64,000 bases of DNA. Source: Methanothrix harundinacea 6Ac (GTDB lineage Archaea; Halobacteriota; Methanosarcinia; Methanotrichales; Methanotrichaceae). The notes beneath the pieces were generated by a model. The model searched no databases. It had not been told where the DNA came from and was given only the letters and a program-made list of their open reading frames with translations. Positions 9,902 to 18,540 of this stretch are shown one piece after another. Location: contig NC_017527.1 in assembly GCF_000235565.1 (NCBI RefSeq), positions 1,922,001 to 1,986,000 of the forward strand. Direction: 5' to 3'. The stretch's first letter is position 1; each line of letters begins with the position of its first letter. Position numbers and translations under genes: made by a program.

Positions 9902-10492
9902 TCAGGGATGATCTCCGGATCTCTCCCTATCCTCGGCGGCTCGCCTCATCGTCTTCTCCCGCTCCTCGACCATCGCCCTTCTGAGCCCCTCGGCGAGGTC
10001 GTCATCCCTGCCGATGAGGGCGTTTTCCAGGGATAAGGCGACGCTCTCCAGGGCGTAGCCGACCCGCCCCAGGTCCATGCTCCTCCTCTCGTGGTTCACC
10101 CCCGCCTCGAAGAGCCGCTCCAGCTGGTGGCTGGGGAGGCCCAGGGCCCGGCCGGCGCTGACCGCCCTGCCGTACATCTTCTCGGAGACGTAATAATCGA
10201 GCCCCTCCCGGTAGAGCCTCATTGACTCTTCCTCCAGGCCGGCCTTCTTGGCGATGAGGGCAGCCCATAGGTAGTCCCCTTCCTCCAGGGCGATCTCCAT
10301 CGCCTTATCCGTCCGGCCTGAATCCTTGGCCAGAGATATGGCGAGCTCCGGCTCGCCGGCGCCGATCAATATCTCGATCCCCGGCTCTATGAGCTCCTCG
10401 GGGAGCTGCCTCAGGTTCTCTGTGAGGTAGAGGACCTGGTCTTCCCGGCTCAGTTTATCGAACTCTTCACTAGAGATCCCGATCAAAGCCAT
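9902..10492 (-). CDS. conserved hypothetical alpha-helical protein downstream of surE
   Basis: About 196 residues, almost entirely helical. Successive helix pairs such as EPGIEILIGAGEPELAIS, KAMEIALEEGDYLWAALI and SMRLYREGLDYYVSEKMYG look like a degenerate TPR/alpha-solenoid. The C-terminus is highly charged (EEREKTMRRAAEDRERSGD). No catalytic motif is visible and the family is not recognised. The start lies 12 bases after the surE stop; a GTG at 10495 is an alternative start just ahead of the ATG. The spacing indicates an operon with surE. A scaffold or binding role is only an inference. Confidence 0.75.
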   Translation of the reverse strand: MALIGISSEEFDKLSREDQVLYLTENLRQLPEELIEPGIEILIGAGEPELAISLAKDSGRTDKAMEIALEEGDYLWAALIAKKAGLEEESMRLYREGLDYYVSEKMYGRAVSAGRALGLPSHQLERLFEAGVNHERRSMDLGRVGYALESVALSLENALIGRDDDLAEGLRRAMVEEREKTMRRAAEDRERSGDHP

Positions 10493-10504
10493 CACCTTTA
10501 TGCT

Positions 10505-11296
10505 TCACCCAAGGAGGGCGGTTATCTTCGAGAAGTCGACCCTGGCGGTGTTGTCTATCGTCAGAGGGGTGATTGAGATCTTCCCCTCCTGGTAGACGGC
10601 CCGGACGTCCGTCCCCTCTCGCTCGGTGCAGACGAGGTCTCCGTCGATCCAGTAGTAGGGCCTGCCCCGGGGGTCGGCCCGCTCCTGGATGGCGGTCCTG
10701 AAGATCTTCCGGGCTAGCCTCGTCACCACCACCTCCGTCTCCTCGGTGGCGTTGACGGGGACGTTGAGGTTGAGGATGTCCACCCCCGCCGGAAGCCCCC
10801 TCTCCAGGACGTTTTTGGCCACTCGCCGGACGAGGGCGGACGCGACGTCGAACTGGTAGGCCTGATCGTTGACATTGTCGAACTTGTCCCCCTGGTCGAT
10901 GACCTGGATGGAGGCTGTTATCGCCGGTATTCCGTAGCTTGCCGCCTCCAGAGCCGCGCCGATCGTCCCGCTGGTGGTGACGGTGTCGGTGCTGATGTTC
11001 TCTCCGATGTTGATCCCCGATACTGCGAGGTCAGGAAGCTTCCCCTTTAAAAGCCAGAATATCCCCATGATGACGGAGTCGGTAGGGGTCCCGGAGACCT
11101 CATACGCCTCGACCCCGTCCAGGTTGACCTTGTTGTACCTCAGGGGCTCGAAGATCGATATCGACCTTCCGACGCCGGACCTCTGGCCGGAGGGGGCGGC
11201 CACGAGAAGGTCGCCGAGGCCCACAACCCCCCGGACCGCCGCCCTGATCCCCGCGGAGTAGACGCCATCGTCGTTGGTAACCAGAATACGGTGCAT
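10505..11296 (-). CDS. surE: 5'/3'-nucleotidase SurE
   Basis: A 263-residue SurE phosphatase that dephosphorylates nucleoside 5'- and 3'-monophosphates. The N-terminus MHRILVTNDDGVYSAGI carries the metal-binding DD pair. The SGQRSGVGRSIS block, GTPTDSV, and AVSGINIGENIS (the Asn metal ligand region) all match the family. The frame is open 38 codons upstream of 11296, but the family start is the ATG at 11296. A TATA element at 11321-11331 would put transcription start just before this ATG. First gene of a two-gene unit with the helical protein. Confidence 0.94.
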   Translation of the reverse strand: MHRILVTNDDGVYSAGIRAAVRGVVGLGDLLVAAPSGQRSGVGRSISIFEPLRYNKVNLDGVEAYEVSGTPTDSVIMGIFWLLKGKLPDLAVSGINIGENISTDTVTTSGTIGAALEAASYGIPAITASIQVIDQGDKFDNVNDQAYQFDVASALVRRVAKNVLERGLPAGVDILNLNVPVNATEETEVVVTRLARKIFRTAIQERADPRGRPYYWIDGDLVCTEREGTDVRAVYQEGKISITPLTIDNTARVDFSKITALLG

Positions 11297-11320
11297 CTCT
11301 ACCTTATCAGGGGATGGAGG

Positions 11321-11331
11321 TATAAAAATAA
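11321..11331 (-). promoter_or_regulatory. TATA box of surE
   Basis: Reads TATTTTTATAC region on the minus strand, 25-35 bases upstream of the surE ATG, predicting a very short leader. Confidence 0.55.
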
Positions 11332-11561
11332 AGCGACGTAGCCGACGGATGAATGTATTCAAGGGCTGGCGGGGTAGAGGATCCACGAAGAAGATGGACT
11401 CTTCCTTCAAGCGGCAAAAGGAGGGTGGACGTCGGCGCGGTCAGCGATGGCGCTATTTTTTAGCCCCGGTTCCTTAAATCATCCACCGACTGCCGAAAAG
11501 GCCGGCTCAAAAGGGGATCAGGCCTCCCTGTCGAGGGATCCATCCATCTCCTCCAGGCTAT

Positions 11562-11573
11562 GAACTCTCACTT
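11562..11573. repeat. left copy of 12-bp inverted repeat flanking the AT-rich island
   Basis: GAACTCTCACTT here is the exact reverse complement of AAGTGAGAGTTC at 12533-12544. The two copies sit at the two borders of the AT-rich island, 983 bases outer edge to outer edge. No target-site duplication was evident in the adjoining bases. Confidence 0.55.
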
Positions 11574-12055
11574 TTCAGGTTCAAATTTAACAATGATTTA
11601 TAAAATATAAGAATAAAATTTTATTTTTATAAATTATATCTATATATTTAAAATTAAGAATTCTATTGTAGTTTAAACAATAAATAGATCAATTTATATA
11701 TTCTATTCTATGAGATATATGTTTAATCATAGACTATATGCGAAATTTTATTAAAATTTGACTTTTTTTTTATGAGCGGACAGACTTGTATATTTATAAA
11801 ATATATATAATAGATAGCCTAAAATCTAGGTCTCCGTCCTCCTCCAATCGTCACTTTGTTTCGTAAAGAACTTGAATAGATTTATTAATTTTGAGATTTT
11901 TATAAACATCTAATTGGGGCTTGAAATATAGACTTTATGTCCTTCAAAATTATCTATAAAATTATCTACATAATAATTTCTATCTCTAAATCATTCTTAT
12001 ACTATATCAGCATGGACTCCCTCTCCAACACCTCCTTCCTTTCAAGGGCCTCTTT

Positions 12056-12089
12056 CCCCTCGCGAAGCATCATGGTATGCGACGAGGGG
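12056..12089. other. possible stem-loop in the core of the AT-rich island
   Basis: CCCCTCG at 12056-12062 pairs with CGAGGGG at 12083-12089. An inner GCAT/ATGC pairing continues toward the loop, with small bulges. It is one of the few GC-rich structured segments in the island and could be part of a noncoding RNA, though nothing identifies a family. Confidence 0.3.
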
Positions 12090-12532
12090 GTCATATTCAT
12101 ATAGCCTTTGGAACTAAATAGGTAGAAAGATGGTGCATCTTTGGAGAGCTAAAATATTGTGCATATACGTTATGTGAATAAGGGTCTGAGCAGAAAGACA
12201 TCCTCTTTAGTTTGGAGCCCCGCTCCCATCCCCCCTCTGCAACGGAGATGATAAAAATTATTTTTTTTATTTTTTACTCAATAAATCCATAATAATATTA
12301 CATAAAATTAGTTATTTATTTAGAATATTATATGTATTAATAGATTATTTTTATTAATTTATTAGTACTAAATTCTATTACAATATATTAAATCAATCAA
12401 TACTTTAATAAAAATTAAAATTTTAAAATAACAGAACTAATTATCGTCTATTTTTAAAAAATACAAATTTTTAACAGATTTTAATTTATAAATTGTATCT
12501 AATTCTATACATTAATATATGATCCGACGAAG

Positions 12533-12544
12533 AAGTGAGAGTTC
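12533..12544. repeat. right copy of 12-bp inverted repeat flanking the AT-rich island
   Basis: AAGTGAGAGTTC, perfect reverse complement of the left copy at 11562-11573, located where base composition returns to the GC-rich norm. Confidence 0.55.
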
Positions 12545-12727
12545 GCCAAGGTCCTGAGATGCGCGAAAATTTTCCCAGCTCTCGGAAGGGATCAGATCTG
12601 CGGCGAGACGGATCGGTATCTTTGGTCGAAATGGTAGATGGCGATTGCTATTACTAGCTCTGTCAACAACTAGAAATAATTGGAGGAAGACGTGAGGAGG
12701 TTAACATATAATTTTTGGAGGAATAGG

Positions 12728-13639
12728 ATGAAAGAACCCTCAATTATGGTGATCCTGGGCCTCGTCTTCGCCGCCGCATCTCCGGGAGGATCGGCCCAGC
12801 TGGACCATTTCTCTGGATACTGGATTAACGTCGACCCCGAAGCCAGTGGCGTCACCGCCCTAGAGATCGGCGTTACTGGTCTGGAGGTGAATGTCGGCGC
12901 CTGGGGACGGTGCGATCCCGAGGAGTGCTATTGGGGCAGCGCGAACTCCTCCATCGCCTACGGTCCTAGGATCGATTCAGACCTCGCCTCGGAGGCGACG
13001 GCCCTATCTGCCATCTGGAGATTGAGCTTCGGCGAGACGCTGATGGTCATCCTCCCCTCAGAGCCGGATCAGATCCGGGCCGATGTTTATACCAGGTTCC
13101 CTGATGGGAGCGGTCGGTCAGCCTACGCCGAAAGTTTCCTCTTCGAGCGGAGGGAAGGCGATAGATGCTTCCAGGACCTTCCGGACCCCCAGCTCGAGTT
13201 GACGGGAATAGAGAGCTATACGGTGAGCGGAAAAAACTTCACCCGGTACAATCTCGCCGTCGCGAACTGGAACGCCTATCCTCCTGAGATCTTCGAGGCG
13301 GCACCAGACCTCCCACCGTGTGGCCTCAACCCCCAGTCCTCCAGAACCTGGGTTGAGATCCGCGACCAGGACGGCGGTCGAATATACGGCTTCTGCGCCC
13401 TCAACCACCCCATGAATCTCACAGGCCTCTGGTTCTCTGTAGAGGAGGGCGAAGGGCCCCCGGAGTCGGCGTACATGGTGATGATAGACCGACGTTGCGA
13501 GCGCTACCTCCGCTCCAATGAGGTTTCCATCGACGACCTCTCAACCCCCACTAAGTCGGTGGAGCCTACCGACAGCAACGCCGCCCTCCCCGCAAACCTT
13601 CAGGCCATGATGAACTTTCAGAGGTTCTTCCCCCTCTGA
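12728..13639 (+). CDS. secreted hypothetical protein
   Basis: About 303 residues with a signal peptide (MKEPSIMVILGLVFAAASPGGSA, cut before QLDHF). The mature part begins with a beta-rich segment (FSGYWINVDPEASGVTALEIG) that resembles a small lipocalin-like or avidin-like barrel opening. It contains several cysteines (RCDPEECYW, DRCFQDL, PPCGL, YGFCAL) that could form disulfides. No family is recognised with confidence. The frame is open 16 codons upstream, but the ATG at 12728 follows GGAGGAATAG and begins at the signal peptide. A weak TATA-like element (CATATAAT) lies near 12705. It stands alone between the AT-rich island and the lipoprotein gene. Confidence 0.75.
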   Translation: MKEPSIMVILGLVFAAASPGGSAQLDHFSGYWINVDPEASGVTALEIGVTGLEVNVGAWGRCDPEECYWGSANSSIAYGPRIDSDLASEATALSAIWRLSFGETLMVILPSEPDQIRADVYTRFPDGSGRSAYAESFLFERREGDRCFQDLPDPQLELTGIESYTVSGKNFTRYNLAVANWNAYPPEIFEAAPDLPPCGLNPQSSRTWVEIRDQDGGRIYGFCALNHPMNLTGLWFSVEEGEGPPESAYMVMIDRRCERYLRSNEVSIDDLSTPTKSVEPTDSNAALPANLQAMMNFQRFFPL

Positions 13640-13802
13640 TCAGGGGGGCACCCTTCAACTTTTCTCCCTCTCCAATATCTTCAAAATATCCTCCCCCCTT
13701 CTCCCCTCTCCAGAGATCCAGCCACCTCCCACCCACCCCAATTTTGAGCCATTTCGACATATTGATATCCCATCGGGACGAAAACATCTTGAGGTGTTTT
13801 CG

Positions 13803-14945
13803 ATGAAGGCTTCTTCCTCGGTGTTGTTGATGGGATTCTTCGTCCTCCTATCAGGATGCGTCCAGCCCCCTGAAGGGGGGACTATCTCGGAGAGAGTGGC
13901 TTCTGAGGGCTGGTCGGCGGACGGTATGGTGGGTGAGAACGAATATTCAAGGACGATCCTCTTGATGGGCCCTGCGAGATCCGGCTATTCGGGGGGCGAT
14001 CTGGAGATCTCCTGGAGGAGCGATCAGGAGCATCTCTACATGGCCCTGAAGGGGAGGACTGAGGGATGGATCTCGATAGGCTTCGATCCCCTGGAATGGA
14101 TGAAGGATGCGGATATGATCATGGGTTCGGTGGACGGCGGGAAGACCACGGTTCTGGATCTCTACTCCACCGGCCGTTACGGCCCCCACGAAGACGACAC
14201 CTTCCTGGGAGGAACCTACGACATCTTGGAGTTTGCCGGGTCTGAGGAGGACGGATATACCGTCATAGAGTTCAAGAGGAAGCTCGATACCGGCGATGAG
14301 TTCGACAAGCTCCTCGAGCCGGGCGAGAGCGTCTCCGTCATCTGGGCGATGGCAGATCTGGATTCGAGGAAACTGAAGCATAACGTCGCCTACGGCGAGG
14401 CGATCCTCCCCCTGGTCGAGGACCAGGTCCCCGGATCAGCAGTAGCCACCCTAACCCCCAGGGAGGCGGAGGGGGTCCTCTTCATATGGGAGGAGGAGAA
14501 GGTGGCCCGGGACCTTTACGCTGAGCTCTACAGGGCTACGAAGCTGGAGGTATTTCTCGACCTTGAAAGGTCCGAGCAGAGCCACATGGACCAGGCCAAG
14601 ACCCTCGTCGATAAGTACCATCTGGTCCTCCCCGTCGGCGATGAGCCTGGGGCCTTCAGCAATCAAACCCTCATCGACCTCTACGAAGAACTTCTCGCCC
14701 GGGGGATGAGATCGGAGGAGGATGCCCTCAGGGTGGCAGCGGCCTTCGAGGAGATCAGCATCATGGACCTGGAGAAGGAGCTGGAGGTTGCGGAGAATGA
14801 GGACGTGAGGGTCGTCTTCCAAGGGCTTCTGGCAGGATCGAGGAAACACCTCCGGTCTTACGTCAGGGACCTGGAGGATATGGGGATCATGTATGCCCCT
14901 CAGTTCCTCAGCGAGAGGGAGTTCGAAGATGTGATGAAGGCCTGA
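13803..14945 (+). CDS. lipoprotein with DOMON-like and DUF2202 (ferritin-like) domains, paralogue 1
   Basis: A 380-residue predicted lipoprotein: signal peptide and lipobox (LLSGC, Cys near residue 19). A DOMON-like beta domain follows (about 35-215) with EGWISIGFDP, DGGKTTVLDLYS and IEFKRKLDTGDEFD blocks. The C-terminal half (about 220-380) is a DUF2202 ferritin-like helical domain with LFIWEEEKVARDLYAELYRAT, RSEQSHMDQAKTLVDKY and GSRKHLRSYVRDLE. DOMON domains bind heme or sugars; DUF2202 has Glu/His residues arranged as in di-iron proteins. A Met in EWMKDADMIMG and a His in LKHNVAYGEA could be heme ligands (inference). An in-frame GTG at 13794 exists, but the ATG at 13803 follows GAGGTG at proper spacing. 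A paralogue of equal length lies at 48612-49757. Confidence 0.82.
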   Translation: MKASSSVLLMGFFVLLSGCVQPPEGGTISERVASEGWSADGMVGENEYSRTILLMGPARSGYSGGDLEISWRSDQEHLYMALKGRTEGWISIGFDPLEWMKDADMIMGSVDGGKTTVLDLYSTGRYGPHEDDTFLGGTYDILEFAGSEEDGYTVIEFKRKLDTGDEFDKLLEPGESVSVIWAMADLDSRKLKHNVAYGEAILPLVEDQVPGSAVATLTPREAEGVLFIWEEEKVARDLYAELYRATKLEVFLDLERSEQSHMDQAKTLVDKYHLVLPVGDEPGAFSNQTLIDLYEELLARGMRSEEDALRVAAAFEEISIMDLEKELEVAENEDVRVVFQGLLAGSRKHLRSYVRDLEDMGIMYAPQFLSEREFEDVMKA

Positions 14946-15118
14946 TTTCGCCTCTTCCCTCCCTTCGTCCATTTTTTCCTGATAGATCGCCGGGGATCTC
15001 GCAAGGACGATTGGGGATTAAATCTCCGCGAATTATCATAAACGAATGCTCTATGGAGATGGTCAACGCTCGAATGTAAACCTTTTCATATAATCATAGC
15101 ACAATCCCCCGCGAAACC

Positions 15119-15130
15119 TTTATATATTAA
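15119..15130 (+). promoter_or_regulatory. strong TATA box of the 2TM gene
   Basis: TTTATATATTAA preceded by a purine-rich BRE-like GCGAAACC. Transcription would start near 15150. A strong ribosome binding site GGAGGTGAGG follows at 15161-15170, eight bases before the ATG at 15178. This is one of the clearest promoters in the window and suggests strong expression. Confidence 0.7.
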
Positions 15131-15177
15131 CTAGGAAAGAAAGATACTAGCACATGATCTGGAGGTGAGGTTAGAAG

Positions 15178-15453
15178 ATGGTCGACGAAGCGTACAAAAA
15201 GTCGTTCAGGACCGCCATGCAGGCGAGGATGAAGAAGCTGTTCATGACGCACCTCATAATCTACCTGGTGGTCAACATCGTGTGGTTGGCGATCAACTAT
15301 ATGATGGTAATGCCGGCCAATCCCAACCTGCCGATATGGCAGCCCTGGTACTCTCCCATCGGCTGGGGCTTATGTATAGTCATCCACTACATGACTTACG
15401 TCAGCGGTGGAGAGAGGCTGATCATGGAGATCGAGGCCGAGGCGGAGCGCTGA
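15178..15453 (+). CDS. small 2TM-domain membrane protein
   Basis: A 91-residue protein matching the 2TM domain pattern. A basic amphipathic N-terminus (YKKSFRTAMQARMKKLFMTHL) leads into helix 1 (IIYLVVNIVWLAINYMMVM). A short Pro/Trp-rich loop (NLPIWQPWYSPIGWG) leads into helix 2 (LCIVIHYMTYV). A charged tail closes the protein. Such domains occur alone or beside histidine kinases; the role here is unknown. The start is well supported by the strong ribosome binding site. A T5 run at 15484-15488 just after the stop may terminate the transcript. Confidence 0.8.
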   Translation: MVDEAYKKSFRTAMQARMKKLFMTHLIIYLVVNIVWLAINYMMVMPANPNLPIWQPWYSPIGWGLCIVIHYMTYVSGGERLIMEIEAEAER

Positions 15454-15578
15454 GCTCCCCTCTTCCTTCTCCTGTCCCCTCATTTTTATTAAAATCTGGT
15501 ATAGATTTGGGGCAATATTTTTAGGCCTAGAAATTAAAGTAGCTTATTACGTATTTTAATCTAAGGAGGAAAAAAGTT

Positions 15579-16238
15579 ATGGAGCACGAACCGAGAGCTG
15601 GGATCCCCCTCCTGGGGGAGAGGGTACCGGATATGGAGGTCCAGACGACCCACGGCAGGATGAAGATCCCGGCCGACCTTTCGGGAAAGTGGTTTATCCT
15701 CTTCAGCCACCCCGGAGACTTCACTCCCGTCTGCACCACGGAGTTCATAGCCTTCCAGAAGATGAAGAAGGAGTTCGATGATCTGAACTGCGCCCTGGTG
15801 GGCCTCTCCATGGATCAGGTTCACTCTCACATGAAGTGGACAGAGTGGATCCAGGAGAAAATGGACGTAAAGATAACCTTCCCCATCATTGCGGATAACG
15901 GCACCGTCGCCGGAAAGCTCGGGATGGTCCATCCCGGCAAGGGGACCAACACCGTAAGAGCCGTCTTCGTGGTGGACCCCAACGGCCTGATCAGGCTGAT
16001 GCTCTACTACCCCCAGGAGATCGGAAGGAACATGGACGAGATCCTCAGAGCTGTCAGGGCCCTCCAGATCTCCGACAAGAACAAGGTGGCCCTCCCCGCC
16101 AACTGGCCGAATAACGACCTCTTCGGAGACGAGGTCATAATACCTCCGCCCTCCGACGAGAAGACCGCGGCCACCAGAAAGACGGGAGGAGATATCGTCT
16201 GCGAGGACTGGTGGTTCTGCCACAAGAAGCTGAAATGA
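15579..16238 (+). CDS. peroxiredoxin (archaeal AhpC/Prx6-type)
   Basis: A 219-residue thiol peroxidase that reduces hydrogen peroxide and organic peroxides. The peroxidatic cysteine is Cys52 in [13 protein letters not shown]. Two C-terminal cysteines, Cys208 and Cys214 ([13 protein letters not shown]), match the resolving-cysteine arrangement of archaeal Prx proteins. The start has an excellent AAGGAGG ribosome binding site, 9 bases before the ATG. Its stop overlaps the next gene's ATG (ATGA), which links peroxide removal to a b561-like membrane protein. Confidence 0.93.
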   Translation: MEHEPRAGIPLLGERVPDMEVQTTHGRMKIPADLSGKWFILFSHPGDFTPVCTTEFIAFQKMKKEFDDLNCALVGLSMDQVHSHMKWTEWIQEKMDVKITFPIIADNGTVAGKLGMVHPGKGTNTVRAVFVVDPNGLIRLMLYYPQEIGRNMDEILRAVRALQISDKNKVALPANWPNNDLFGDEVIIPPPSDEKTAATRKTGGDIVCEDWWFCHKKLK

Positions 16239-16840
16239 ACCCTCTGCCGCGAAACTCATCTTTCGGTCCTGAATGGAAGGGAGGCTCAGTCCTGAACCAG
16301 AATCCAGCCCCGTGGGGAGAAGGCCGCAAGATCCGTCGGCGGATCAGATCGAACCTTCGGCCCTTCCCTCCATCGATCCTTCTGTTGACCGCCCCCGCCG
16401 GAGCCCTAGCCACCAGCCCCAATCAGGGCCTATCCAGCGAGATCGCGAGGCTCGCGCCGTATCATGCCTCCCTCGCCGTCCTCGCGTTCCTCCTCCTCGT
16501 CTGGGGGATGACCGTCGCCCGGCGGAAGGGCCCGGGCTGGCTGAAGAAGCACAGGATCCTGGGGATCTCGGGGGCGGCCTTGGCCGTATCTGCGATGGCT
16601 GTTGCAGCTTATATGGTCTCTGCCGCCTCTCAGGAGCACTTGCGGGTCCCGCACGCCTATCTGGGGTCCTTCATCGTCCTCCTTCTGATCGTTAACCCCC
16701 TCCTCGGATTTATCCAGCTGAGGGTGGGGACGGATCTCGGAAGAAGGATGAGGAGGGTCCACAGATTTCTGGGCAGGGCCGCCCTTCTCCTGATGGCCCT
16801 GAACATCCTCTTCGGGATGATCATCGTGGGCTCTGCCTGA
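16235..16840 (+). CDS. cytochrome b561-like four-helix membrane protein
   Basis: About 201 residues. After a basic, poorly conserved-looking N-terminus there are four to five hydrophobic helices. Histidines lie near helix ends: [36 protein letters not shown] and [14 protein letters not shown]. This spacing fits bis-heme b561/ferric reductase-like domains that carry electrons across the membrane. The ATG overlaps the peroxiredoxin stop (ATGA). An in-frame GTG at 16211 lies inside the peroxiredoxin gene. The true start may be further downstream because the first 40 residues look atypical. Heme binding and partnership with the peroxiredoxin are inferences. Confidence 0.72.
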   Translation: MNPLPRNSSFGPEWKGGSVLNQNPAPWGEGRKIRRRIRSNLRPFPPSILLLTAPAGALATSPNQGLSSEIARLAPYHASLAVLAFLLLVWGMTVARRKGPGWLKKHRILGISGAALAVSAMAVAAYMVSAASQEHLRVPHAYLGSFIVLLLIVNPLLGFIQLRVGTDLGRRMRRVHRFLGRAALLLMALNILFGMIIVGSA

Positions 16841-16859
16841 AGAGATAGCCCCCGTTCCC

Positions 16860-17336
16860 TCAATTGAGCCTCCATATCTCAAAGTTGAGGACCGCCGCAA
16901 AGCTCACCCAAAGAAGGTACGGAATAAGGAGGGCCCCTGCGGTCCGGGATATCCCCCTGAACCTCTGGATGTTGAGGGCTATCAGGCCCCAGAGGATGAT
17001 GATGACTGCGAGCCCCGCAAGGGGTGAGCGGAGGCCGAAGAAGGCTGCCGACCAGGAGACGTTGAAGGCCAGCTGGAGGACGAATACCCCCATGGCTGCT
17101 CTAACCCCGGGGTCGGCGAGCCCCTCCCGCCAGACGAGGTAGGCCGAGATCCCCATCATGGTGTAGAGGGCGGTCCAGACGGGGCCGAAGACCCAGTCGG
17201 GGGGTGCGAAGTCGGGCCTCGATAGGGTGGCGTACCAGGTGGGGATGTTAGGGGTGGTGAAGAGCGAGCCGATGGCCGCCGCCAGATAACATCCTCCCAG
17301 GGAGGCTGCCAGCTTGAGGGGATCTATTATTCTCAT
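16860..17336 (-). CDS. tspO: TspO/MBR-family membrane protein
   Basis: A 158-residue, five-helix membrane protein. Family hallmarks are PNIPTWYATLSRPDFAPPDW, FGPVWTALYTMMGISAYLVW, LQLAFNVSWSAAFFGLRSP and a final PYLLWVSFAAVLNFEIWRLN. TspO proteins bind porphyrins and related tetrapyrroles and have been linked to oxidative stress. The ATG at 17336 gives normal family length. It is convergent with the b561-like gene. Confidence 0.92.
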   Translation of the reverse strand: MRIIDPLKLAASLGGCYLAAAIGSLFTTPNIPTWYATLSRPDFAPPDWVFGPVWTALYTMMGISAYLVWREGLADPGVRAAMGVFVLQLAFNVSWSAAFFGLRSPLAGLAVIIILWGLIALNIQRFRGISRTAGALLIPYLLWVSFAAVLNFEIWRLN

Positions 17337-17394
17337 ATCTTCTAACTCCCGCAGGTTTATCTCCTCTTCACCTCCGATCCTTTTATCCCTTTTC

Positions 17395-18540
17395 CTACTG
17401 ATTGCCTGTGGCTTTGGTGAGGAGGGTTACGTTGCTTTTTGTAAAGAAGCCGTCGAAGTCTCCGTACCGGTGGATGTACTCGTTCACGATAAGAGTATGA
17501 GGGGAGGGCTGGGTGAAGGTTTGCTTCAGACCTTCCTCCGGCGAGCCGACTAGGGCGATCAGAAATTCGATCCCGTCCCCGATGAGGGAAGAGCACGTCT
17601 CCTCTATCTCCTCGGTCTGGAAGGCGAGGTGGTGGACCCGGGCTCCGTAGTTGTGAACGAACTTCTCCGTCGGCCCCGAGATCTCCTCGCTGACGTAGGG
17701 GGAGATCCCCGAGGTGAAGACCATGGCGAATTTTGAGCCTTCGAACCTGGCGACGCTGGTGATGGAGTTCAATTCTCTGACATAAATTGCAAAATCAAAG
17801 CAGTAGTTTGTCAGGCTCAAAAACTCCTTCATCGCAGCCGCCCTATCCTCGGCTCTGACCCGGGTTGCAGCATGGTCGAGATAGGTTATCTTCGATAGAT
17901 GGCCGAGATCCGGCTTTGCGAGATCAAATTCGAGGGGTTCGCTATCGGGAGTTCTATAGTCGGGTGCTCCTCCGCCCCTTTCGATGAATCCGATGGAGTT
18001 TCCTGTATATTTGGAAGGGACAGTCTGGATGAAGGCGCAATTATCGCCTTCGATCATATCCTCGGATAGGAACGAAACCCCCCTGGACCTCTGGATGGAG
18101 ATGAGCTCCTCAATATCTTTGGTCCTGAAGACCAGGGTCTCAAGCCTCGTGTTGGGAAGGTGGCCGGACTTTGGATGCAGGTTATGACGCAGAAATGGGT
18201 TATCTCCACCGAGCCTAGATCTGACTAGAATGTCTGAGGACCCCTCATTGCTCAGGACGGCCGTCATCGATTGAGGGTCCCGGAACGCCTCGACGAAGCC
18301 GTGGCCCGTGGACCTCAAAAGCTCCTCGGAGGCCAGCCCCCATAGGTGGGGTTCGGTGTTGATGACGACGGCCTCAAGCCCTCCGACGAGCCCCTCTAGC
18401 CCCGCCTCTCTCCTATCGGTCAGGAGCTTGGAGAGCTCCTCTCGGAGGCGGCGATCTCCCTCAGCCGCGGAGATGAGGCGTTTATCTCGGGTCTCGGATC
18501 TGGGGGAGCTATGGCTGCTCCCCGTGCCTTTAAACTCCAT
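17395..18540 (-). CDS. 4-hydroxyphenylpyruvate dioxygenase-like VOC protein
   Basis: About 381 residues with two vicinal-oxygen-chelate halves as in 4-hydroxyphenylpyruvate dioxygenase (HPPD). In the C-terminal half the three expected iron ligands are visible: His223 in TYLDHAAT, His304 in RVHHLAFQTEEIEE, and Glu354 in NEYIHRYGDFDGFF (numbering from the ATG at 18540). The frame extends to an ATG at 18729, but that would overlap the divergent MFS gene. The extra N-terminal 63 residues also look noncoding. HPPD needs O2, so its presence in an apparent methanogen is odd. It may be a different VOC enzyme or act under microoxic exposure. Substrate not determinable. Confidence 0.72.
   Translation of the reverse strand: MEFKGTGSSHSSPRSETRDKRLISAAEGDRRLREELSKLLTDRREAGLEGLVGGLEAVVINTEPHLWGLASEELLRSTGHGFVEAFRDPQSMTAVLSNEGSSDILVRSRLGGDNPFLRHNLHPKSGHLPNTRLETLVFRTKDIEELISIQRSRGVSFLSEDMIEGDNCAFIQTVPSKYTGNSIGFIERGGGAPDYRTPDSEPLEFDLAKPDLGHLSKITYLDHAATRVRAEDRAAAMKEFLSLTNYCFDFAIYVRELNSITSVARFEGSKFAMVFTSGISPYVSEEISGPTEKFVHNYGARVHHLAFQTEEIEETCSSLIGDGIEFLIALVGSPEEGLKQTFTQPSPHTLIVNEYIHRYGDFDGFFTKSNVTLLTKATGNQ

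Larger units (their letters stand above)
11297..12727. other. 1.4-kb gene-poor region containing an AT-rich island
   Basis: No credible protein gene in either strand. Bases about 11580-12000 and 12245-12525 are extremely AT-rich, with stop codons in all frames, in a genome whose neighbours are strongly GC-rich. A more balanced core at about 12005-12240 contains a possible hairpin (12056-12089). The island is bracketed by a 12-base inverted repeat. A frame at 11274-11477 is rich in Arg/Lys/Gly and has no features, so it is not called. Possible explanations: an old mobile remnant, a nucleoid-protein or replication-related region, or a noncoding RNA locus. Confidence 0.7.

Noticed and set aside
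11274-11477. 67-codon forward frame near surE
   Set aside because: Overlaps the surE start and promoter and is a basic low-complexity sequence.
11580-12530. CRISPR array in the AT-rich island
   Set aside because: No regularly spaced direct repeats of 24-40 bases; only AT-rich simple sequence.
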